In this document: positions 13,533 through 19,326 of the stretch, in pieces | Position numbering within the stretch: position 1 is the first letter of the stretch | Layout: the number at the start of each line of letters is the position of its first letter | From: Hyphomicrobiales bacterium | Lineage (GTDB): Bacteria > Pseudomonadota > Alphaproteobacteria > Rhizobiales > JAKIUO01 | Reading direction: 5' to 3' | Length of the DNA stretch: 19,326 bases | Assembly (NCBI GenBank): GCA_027069645.1 | Contig: JALXEI010000114.1 | Coordinates: 1-19,326 of the forward strand | Translations under genes and position numbers: made by a program | Notes under the pieces: model-generated | What the model was told of the DNA's origin: nothing | Databases searched by the model: none | The model's input: only the letters and a program-made list of their open reading frames with translations

Positions 13533-16325
13533 TTAAAACTGCTCGATCAACCGTTCGAGATAGTCGAGTTCCTCGGGGGGGCGGGTACTTTGACCAAGGC
13601 GGCGACGCAATTCTTCCAGTATATCGCGGGCCCGGCGTGTATCGATTTCGCGCGGTACCTTGACGTCATCGCCATATTCGGGGCCATTGGTGCGTTGCGC
13701 CCGCCCCAGCGGGTCGCGGTTCCGGCGACCGGATTGCCGCCCTTTTCCCTGTCCCTGGCGCATCATTTTTTCAGCCAGTTCGGTCGCACCCTTGCGCAGA
13801 TTTTCAAGGGCCTTGCCCTGCTGGCGCCCGGCTGAATTGAGCTGGCGCTTGCCAAGGCGCTGCTCGGCCCGTCCCATATTGGTCCCGGCGCGCATCAGGT
13901 CTTGCGGTATGGGAACGCCCAGACGGCCCATCCGGTCCATAAGCTCGTTGAGATTGTCGAGCAGTTCGCCCTGCCGCTGCTGAAGATTTCCGGTGCCTGC
14001 CTGTTGCCGCTGTTGACCGCCAGCGCCTTCGCCTCTGCCCGGCCGGCCCTCGCGATTTTGTCCCTGTCCGCTGCCCTGTTTTTTCCCGGCGCTTTGTCCG
14101 TTTTTTTCATCTTTCCGATGTCCGCGTCCCGACTGGTGCCCCTGCTGCGGGGTCCCTGTCCGGCTGTCCCGGCGTCCCTGCCGGTTCCCCGGGCGCTGTC
14201 GCTGACGTTCCCCGGCCTGTTCTCCCTGGCGTTGCTGAGCCCTTTTATGGGTTTCATCGAGCAGGCGACGCTGTTGCATGATCATTTTGCCAAGCTGGTC
14301 GAGCTGTTTGCGCATTTGCCGGCCGCGTGCCGATTCCCGGGGGCGACTGCTATCCAGATTTTCAAGCATTTCACGCAGTTGCGACAGCATTTGACGTGCG
14401 GCATCACGGGCACCTGTTTGGGCCATTTTTTCAATATTGCGTAACATCTTGTCGAGTTCGCGCGACGTGAGCGTGCGCTGATTGCCAGGGCTTTGTTGCT
14501 CGCCCGCATTTTCCTGCCCGTTTTGTTGTTTTTTTGCCATTGCGCGCAGGAAGTTGGCCAGAGCCTCGCGCAGCTCCTTCATCCGTCTGGCGATTTCTTT
14601 CGAATCGGCGTTTTTGGAAAGGGCATCCATCAGCCGGTCCTGGGCGTTGCGCAAGGCGCGCTCGGCTGTGGACAGATTACCATCCTCTATCGTGAGGGCA
14701 ATCTCCCAGAGCTGGTCAACCACGGAACGGATCACCGGGCGGGTTCTCGCTCCCAGCAAACGCCAGTAGGCCGAACGCAGGCCAAGATAGACACCGGTTG
14801 TCATGTCCGGATTCGCGGCATTGACGGATCGCATGGTCAGTTCATCAAGTGCCGCGGCCACTTCACGGCGGTTTATCGGTTTTTCGACAAGGGCCCGGCG
14901 TTGCCCGATAATCGAGCGGGCCAGCGGTTTGTTGAATTTGCGTTCGGGCAACCTGAAACCGGTGGCCCGGCTTTTGCCGGTTTTACCCGCTTCGTCACGT
15001 GCCTCCAGTATCACTTCCACTTCCAGACCGGCCCAGGGATGTGCGGTGAGATCCTTGTAAGTGCTGCCTGTTCCCCGCTTTGTGCTTCCTTTTGGCAGGT
15101 GCAGGGGGAAAACCGGCGGCGTGCCCAGCGGTACGGCGAGATTGTCCGGGGCCGGGGAGGAGGAGGCCGGCGCACGCCGGACCGTCTGGCCGAAGCGATC
15201 GGTTTCATGTCTGGATGGACGGATATGGGCACTGGCCGCAACGACCCCGTAATCATCGGCAACACGGTAGGACAGACGAACGGCGCCTCGCGGGCTGGCC
15301 TGCGGTTTTTTGACCAGCGTGATGGCCGGGGGATGATCAGGAGCAATTTTGAAGTGCCACGTTTTGACGGTTTTGCCGTTTCTGTTCAATCGGGCAATGA
15401 TGTCCTGGTTGAGTTTGACGCGCAGGTCACGAACACTGCCGTCCTTTCGGGCGATCACTCTGGTCTGGCGGGCGGGGGGCCGGTGTTCTGCTCCGGGGCG
15501 AGGGGAGAGCAGGGCCGGTTGTTTGAGAACCAGTTTTGTGCCTTTAGCATCCGGTCCGGAAATACGGACCACCAGTTGGCTCATTTCCGGAACCTTGACG
15601 GTTTTGGCTCTGCCATCGGGGGCTGTATCCTGGCTGTTCTCTCTGGCAGCATCAATCAGCATGACGGGCGGGGTGCCGGTATAGGCCGGAGGGGTCACCC
15701 AGGCGTCGATGCGCAAGGCACCAAAGGCAGCAGATTTGTCAAACATAAAGGCTTCCCTGACCCCTGGCGCGAAACGGTGACCGGCAAGCCCGGCAATTGT
15801 CGCCAGCGCCAGCACCAGCGGCACACGCAAGGCAAGGGGGTCGAAGCGTTCGGTGTGCGGGTGAGGCACGCCTGCTTTCATGCGCCGGACATCACGGGCC
15901 GCGCGTTTTTTGTGTTCCTGCCATAGAACAGCCGTCTCCGGGTTCCTGGCACCGGCCAGGTGATCATCAAGAACCGTGGCCGGGCGATGGGGAATACCGG
16001 ATTTTTTTTCCAGCCATCGGATGGCAGCAGTTCGGTCGGCGAGGCGGACCTTCAACAGGGGCAGGAAGCCCGCCAGAAGGCCGATGGCAAACAGGGTCAG
16101 CAGAGTGATGTGAAGCCATTTGGGCAGCAGTGGCCAGAAGCCGAGGGCTGAAACCAGCAGAAATATTGCGATAATACCGGCGGGAAGCCACAGGCGTGGC
16201 CAAATATCTTCCATTACCATGACCAGGCGGGCATGGCGGATTTTGGCGTCAAGCCGGTCACGGGACAGGGCATCTTCGTTCGGCCCGTTTCTCCCGGGAT
16301 GATTCTCACCAGCGGATTGGGCCAT
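13533..16325 (-). CDS. TIGR02302 / DUF4175 family large membrane protein
   Basis: A 930-residue protein matching in plan the alphaproteobacterial TIGR02302 (DUF4175) family, function unknown. Three membrane segments lie near the N-terminus (about 43-65, 70-92, 166-186). A beta-rich region with repeated 'V..PPAYTGTPP' and 'YRVADDYGV' follows. A helical part (about 490-690) then leads into a low-complexity stretch rich in Gln, Gly and Arg (about 690-785), and a conserved helical C-terminus ends 'DYLERLIEQF'. The repeats in the low-complexity part are of the type that can vary by slippage. ATG 16325 has GAGGA eight bases upstream; the frame extends 28 codons further without a site. Divergent from argG, and followed at 19 bases by the Uma2 gene. 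Confidence 0.85.
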   Translation of the reverse strand: MAQSAGENHPGRNGPNEDALSRDRLDAKIRHARLVMVMEDIWPRLWLPAGIIAIFLLVSALGFWPLLPKWLHITLLTLFAIGLLAGFLPLLKVRLADRTAAIRWLEKKSGIPHRPATVLDDHLAGARNPETAVLWQEHKKRAARDVRRMKAGVPHPHTERFDPLALRVPLVLALATIAGLAGHRFAPGVREAFMFDKSAAFGALRIDAWVTPPAYTGTPPVMLIDAARENSQDTAPDGRAKTVKVPEMSQLVVRISGPDAKGTKLVLKQPALLSPRPGAEHRPPARQTRVIARKDGSVRDLRVKLNQDIIARLNRNGKTVKTWHFKIAPDHPPAITLVKKPQASPRGAVRLSYRVADDYGVVAASAHIRPSRHETDRFGQTVRRAPASSSPAPDNLAVPLGTPPVFPLHLPKGSTKRGTGSTYKDLTAHPWAGLEVEVILEARDEAGKTGKSRATGFRLPERKFNKPLARSIIGQRRALVEKPINRREVAAALDELTMRSVNAANPDMTTGVYLGLRSAYWRLLGARTRPVIRSVVDQLWEIALTIEDGNLSTAERALRNAQDRLMDALSKNADSKEIARRMKELREALANFLRAMAKKQQNGQENAGEQQSPGNQRTLTSRELDKMLRNIEKMAQTGARDAARQMLSQLREMLENLDSSRPRESARGRQMRKQLDQLGKMIMQQRRLLDETHKRAQQRQGEQAGERQRQRPGNRQGRRDSRTGTPQQGHQSGRGHRKDEKNGQSAGKKQGSGQGQNREGRPGRGEGAGGQQRQQAGTGNLQQRQGELLDNLNELMDRMGRLGVPIPQDLMRAGTNMGRAEQRLGKRQLNSAGRQQGKALENLRKGATELAEKMMRQGQGKGRQSGRRNRDPLGRAQRTNGPEYGDDVKVPREIDTRRARDILEELRRRLGQSTRPPEELDYLERLIEQF

Positions 16326-16406
16326 AAAACGCGTCCTCGCTCGATATTGGCTTTGGTATGCCCGTAAATAGCGGAAGCATATCACCGACCGGCTGCAATT
16401 GCCATT

Positions 16407-16422
16407 CAATCATTGATGATTG
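16407..16422. promoter_or_regulatory. Palindrome in the argG/TIGR02302 divergent promoter region
   Basis: CAATCAT-TG-ATGATTG is a perfect 7-bp inverted repeat with a 2-base centre. It sits 84 bases from one start codon and 103 from the other in the 199-base divergent region. A TATAGT box (16445-16450) with TTGCCC 19 bases upstream (16420-16425) is a weak candidate argG promoter that would touch this site. It could be a binding site for an arginine-responsive or other regulator; it does not match the E. coli ARG box well. Confidence 0.35.
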
Positions 16423-16524
16423 CCCATTGATGAATGTCAGGACATATAGTAAGGGACCATCAATGCGCTGCCCGGTGGATCGCAGCCATTTCCGGTGTTT
16501 CAACTTTTGGCGATACGGACCCTT

Positions 16525-17754
16525 ATGATGCGTTCAAAAAAAGACATAAAAAAGGTTGTGCTGGCCTATTCGGGTGGCCTTGATACCTCGATCATTCTGA
16601 AATGGTTGCAGGAAACCTATGGCTGCGAGGTCGTCACCTTCACCGCCGATCTGGGGCAGGGGGAGGAGCTGGAACCGGCGCGCAAAAAGGCCGAGCTGAT
16701 GGGCGTCCCCGACAAGCATATCTATATTGACGATCTGCGCGAGGAATTTGTCCGCGATTATGTGTTCCCGATGTTTCGTGCCAATGCGGTTTATGAGGGC
16801 CTCTATTTGCTCGGCACCTCCATTGCCCGGCCGTTGATCGCCAAAAGACAGATCGAGATTGCGCGTGAAACCGGCGCCGATGCGGTGGCGCACGGGGCAA
16901 CCGGCAAGGGCAATGATCAGGTGCGTTTTGAACTGGGCTATTATGCGCTTGATCCCGACATCAGGGTGATTTCGCCCTGGCGCGAATGGGATATGGTGTC
17001 GCGCGAGGATTTGATTGATTTTGCCGAAAAGCATCAGATTGAAGTGCCAAGGGACAAGCGCGGCGAAGCGCCGTTTTCGTGCGATGCCAATATGCTGCAC
17101 ACCTCAAGCGAGGGCAAGGTTCTGGAAGACCCGGACATCGAAGCGCCGGACTATGTCTATCAGCGCACCGTCTCGCCGGAAGAAGCCCCCGATGAGATTA
17201 CCCATATCGAAATCGGTTTCGAGAAGGGCGATGCCGTTTCCATCAATGGCAAGGCCATGAGCCCGGCTTCCCTGCTGCAAACGCTCAATGAATATGGCCA
17301 TGACAATGGTATTGGCCGCATCGATCTGGTGGAAAACCGCTTTGTCGGCATGAAATCGCGCGGCATTTACGAAACCCCCGGCGGCACCATCCTGCTGGCG
17401 GCTCATCGCGGCATTGAGCAGATCACGCTTGATCGTGGCGCAGCGCATCTCAAGGACGAGCTGATGCCGCGTTATGCAGAACTGATCTATAATGGCCTGT
17501 GGTTTGCACCCGAACGCGAAATGTTGCAGGCCGCCATCGACAAGAGCCAGGAAATGGTCAGCGGCACGGTGCGCCTGAAGCTTTACAAGGGCAATGTTGA
17601 TGTGGTCGGACGCCGCTCGCCCCATTCGCTTTACAGCGAGGATCTGGTGACCTTTGAAGATGATGAGGGGGCTTATGATCAAAAAGATGCCGAGGGTTTT
17701 ATCAAGCTGAATGCCTTGCGCCTTCGCACCCTTGCGGCACGCAAAAGATCCTGA
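16525..17754 (+). CDS. argG: Argininosuccinate synthase
   Basis: A 409-residue enzyme, the usual length, that joins citrulline and aspartate with ATP to form argininosuccinate, AMP and pyrophosphate in arginine biosynthesis (cytoplasm). The N-terminal pyrophosphatase P-loop 'AYSGGLDTS' is at residues 14-22. 'LGTSIARPLIAK', 'AHGATGKGNDQVRFE' and 'SPWREW' are family-typical, and 'KGNVDVVGRRSPHSLY' lies near the C-terminus. Start is ATG 16525 or the adjacent ATG 16528; TTTGGCG/GGAC upstream is a poor ribosome binding site and does not decide. No other arg gene is in the window, as is common for this gene in alphaproteobacteria. Confidence 0.97.
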   Translation: MMRSKKDIKKVVLAYSGGLDTSIILKWLQETYGCEVVTFTADLGQGEELEPARKKAELMGVPDKHIYIDDLREEFVRDYVFPMFRANAVYEGLYLLGTSIARPLIAKRQIEIARETGADAVAHGATGKGNDQVRFELGYYALDPDIRVISPWREWDMVSREDLIDFAEKHQIEVPRDKRGEAPFSCDANMLHTSSEGKVLEDPDIEAPDYVYQRTVSPEEAPDEITHIEIGFEKGDAVSINGKAMSPASLLQTLNEYGHDNGIGRIDLVENRFVGMKSRGIYETPGGTILLAAHRGIEQITLDRGAAHLKDELMPRYAELIYNGLWFAPEREMLQAAIDKSQEMVSGTVRLKLYKGNVDVVGRRSPHSLYSEDLVTFEDDEGAYDQKDAEGFIKLNALRLRTLAARKRS

Positions 17755-17779
17755 TGTGTTTTGTGCTTTACTTACCTTA

Positions 17780-17941
17780 GAGGCCAGTCGAAAACTCCTT
17801 ACTGATTTTATTGGCCTTTTCCAGCCCATTATCGGCGCAAACCGGCTTGAAAGGGACACTGGCCCCGTCCCGCGCCGGTTTGCTTGATTCTGAACAGGAA
17901 AAAACTCAATAAAATCAAGCAATGAGTTTTGAACTGGCCTC
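17780..17941. mobile_element. 162-bp nested palindrome flanked by TTA (IS-derived MITE-like element or large hairpin)
   Basis: The ends GAGGCCAGT (17780-17788) and ACTGGCCTC (17933-17941) begin arms of 34 and 35 bases (17780-17813, 17907-17941) that match at about 30 of 34 positions with one extra base. Inside lies a second, unrelated inverted repeat: GCAAACCGGC (17837-17846) and GCCGGTTTGC (17874-17883), and within that GGGAC/GTCCC (17853-17857, 17867-17871). TTA directly abuts both ends, as a 3-base target duplication would. No coding frame. The TTA flanks and 'GAGGCC' ends resemble non-autonomous derivatives of IS5-type elements (inference). As RNA it would be a large hairpin 25 bases after the argG stop and may end that transcript. 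It and the following 150 bases, where I see only ACCGGC/GCCGGT symmetry and no clear promoter, make up the 337-base gap. Confidence 0.7.
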
Positions 17942-18091
17942 TTACCCTGAACAGTAACCGGCGGTTTACGGTAATGGCCGGTAACCATAATTTTGCAGAA
18001 AACATAAAGAGTTATTTGAATAAAATGCCACCTGTACAAGGTCGCTGTGAATTTCCATGCGACTGTTCTGTGAAGATTCGAGGGTGGTGGC

Positions 18092-19326
18092 ATGACGAAC
18101 ATAACGGGCACAGTCGGTGCGTTTTTACGGCAATTCAGAGCGGCCAAAAGAGGCACGACCGCGATTATTTTCGGCATTATGGTGATCCCGCTGATGGCCA
18201 TTACCGGCGGCGTTGTCGACTATGGCCGGGCGGTCAAGACAAAATCGCAACTGGCGACGGCACTTGATGCCGCTATCCTGGCCGCGATGAAGGAATATTC
18301 ACTCGATAACACAACGGATTACAAGGCTGTTATCGCCGATTTTCTGAACAGGAACCTGGTTGAGACGAACAAGACCTGGCAGGGCGTCGATCTGGTAATT
18401 GATGTGCCCGATATTGCTGAAAACGGCGAGATGAAAGCTTCTGTATCGACCGAAGTTTCCACCCATTTCCTGAAACTGGTCGGGTTTGACACATTCAACA
18501 TCAAGGTTTCTTCCGCGGCAATGGTCGGCGGTCGCGATCTCGAAGTTGTACTGGTTCTCGACAATACCGGCTCCATGAGTGGCGGCAAAATTGCGGCCCT
18601 GAAAAGTTCCGCGACAAATCTGGTCAATATACTGATGCCGGACAGCAGCACACAGGGTGTCAAAATCGGGCTTGTTCCCTTTGCCGAATATGTCAATATT
18701 GGCCTCGACAGACGCTCGGAAGCCGGTCTCGATATTCCGGCCGACTATACGAAGTTCGGCACCGAATACAAATGGTATGGCTGCATGGGATCGCGTGCCC
18801 ACGATCTCAATGTCAGGGACGAGGACTATGGGACAACGGTTCCCGGTATGATGATGATTTCCACCGGCACCGGTCTGCCCTGGGAGAGCTGGCGTTGTCC
18901 GGCCGCACCCGTTATCGATCTCACCGATGACAAGAGCGTCATTACGGACGGAATCGCAAACATGACCGCTTCGGGCTGGACCTATATTCCCGGCGGGCTG
19001 ATCTGGGGCTGGCGTGTCCTCTCGAACGAAGCACCGTTTACAACCGGTGTGCCCTGGGACGAGGAAGCAACAACCAAGGTCGTGGTGCTTATGACGGATG
19101 GCGAAAACACTCGTGCGCCCGAAAAGTGGACCAACAACGCCACACTCAATCATACCACTGAAGTATGGGGGCATTCGGTACATATGAACAACGGCGCGGC
19201 GGCCATAGCCGACCCGTTGACTGCGGAACTTTGCAACAATATCAAGGCAAAAAACATCGTTGTCTTTTCAATCGCTTTCGAGGTCGATCCGGGATCGCCG
19301 GTCCAGAGCCTGTTGCAGTCATGTGC
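18092..19326 (+). CDS. TadE/TadG-type pilus-associated protein with VWA domain (3' end outside window)
   Basis: The first 411 codons of a gene that runs off the window. Residues 20-45 ('RGTTAIIFGIMVIPLMAITGGVVDYGRA') are the TadE/TadG-like N-terminal membrane segment (Tad_N/DUF2134 type), followed by 'KSQLATALDAAILAA', the usual amphipathic stretch. A von Willebrand A domain begins near residue 150: the MIDAS motif is 'DNTGSMSGG' (D157), and the later strand reads 'VVLMTDGEN' (D336). Proteins of this plan are anchored in the inner membrane with the VWA part outside and are associated with Flp/Tad pilus assembly or surface adhesion; the exact role is not known. ATG 18092 follows an AGGGTGG ribosome binding site. 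A large VWA insert, containing 'WTYIPGGLIWGW', is typical of this family. Confidence 0.86.
   Translation, partial: MTNITGTVGAFLRQFRAAKRGTTAIIFGIMVIPLMAITGGVVDYGRAVKTKSQLATALDAAILAAMKEYSLDNTTDYKAVIADFLNRNLVETNKTWQGVDLVIDVPDIAENGEMKASVSTEVSTHFLKLVGFDTFNIKVSSAAMVGGRDLEVVLVLDNTGSMSGGKIAALKSSATNLVNILMPDSSTQGVKIGLVPFAEYVNIGLDRRSEAGLDIPADYTKFGTEYKWYGCMGSRAHDLNVRDEDYGTTVPGMMMISTGTGLPWESWRCPAAPVIDLTDDKSVITDGIANMTASGWTYIPGGLIWGWRVLSNEAPFTTGVPWDEEATTKVVVLMTDGENTRAPEKWTNNATLNHTTEVWGHSVHMNNGAAAIADPLTAELCNNIKAKNIVVFSIAFEVDPGSPVQSLLQSC

Noticed and set aside
14493..15926. A 477-codon open frame on the plus strand, antisense to the TIGR02302 gene
   Set aside because: It lies wholly inside the reliable TIGR02302 frame, has no ribosome binding site and a Gly/Arg-rich composition expected from the complement of GC-rich codons.
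17104..18201. A 365-codon minus-strand frame over argG and the following palindrome
   Set aside because: Most of it is antisense to argG, whose identity is certain; the remainder crosses the foldback element.
18299..19183. A 294-codon minus-strand frame near the right end
   Set aside because: Antisense to the VWA protein, which has a clear MIDAS motif, membrane segment and ribosome binding site.

Overview
The window looks like chromosomal DNA of an alphaproteobacterium, probably of the Hyphomicrobiales (Rhizobiales) or a close marine relative. This rests on the gene content: two DUF2865 proteins, a TIGR02302/DUF4175 membrane protein, a TadE/TadG-type protein with a VWA domain, a RecD2-type helicase and an AcuI/YhdH reductase. 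Most genes are ordinary housekeeping or envelope genes. I see no rRNA, tRNA, CRISPR array, prophage or complete insertion sequence.

Layout. (1) Bases 3-554: 3' end of a RecD2-like helicase. (2) 788-1495: unrecognised six-cysteine membrane protein, perhaps followed by a tiny overlapping ORF. (3) 1608-2519 (-): solitary zinc-binding ZnuA-type protein. (4) 2658-2899: first copy of a 242-bp terminal-inverted-repeat element, then acuI (2940-3920), which overlaps convergently a secreted lytic transglycosylase (3904-5298, -). (5) 5624-7057 (-): secreted seven-repeat beta-propeller protein, preceded by the second, oppositely oriented copy of the element (7084-7325). (6) 7552-8184 (-): TetR regulator. 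(7) 8416-10428: tandem pair of DUF2865 paralogues. (8) 10525-12955: App1-like HAD phosphatase closely followed by an APC permease. (9) 12941-16325 (-): the large TIGR02302 protein followed after 19 bases by a Uma2-type nuclease. (10) argG (16525-17754), then a 162-bp nested palindrome flanked by TTA. (11) 18092 to the end: 5' part of a TadG-like VWA protein.

How the parts relate. Likely co-transcribed pairs are App1-like/APC permease (13 bases apart) and TIGR02302/Uma2 (19 bases apart). Several products are exported (ZnuA, transglycosylase, propeller, both DUF2865 proteins, TadG-like), so the window leans towards the envelope without forming one obvious pathway.

The most unusual content is non-coding. 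Two 242-bp copies, about 93% identical by hand alignment, each contain a three-tier nested hairpin and sit 26-40 bases upstream of a start codon in the same orientation relative to that gene. A separate 162-bp foldback lies behind argG and resembles a non-autonomous IS derivative. All alignments and motif positions were read by eye; no search was run.
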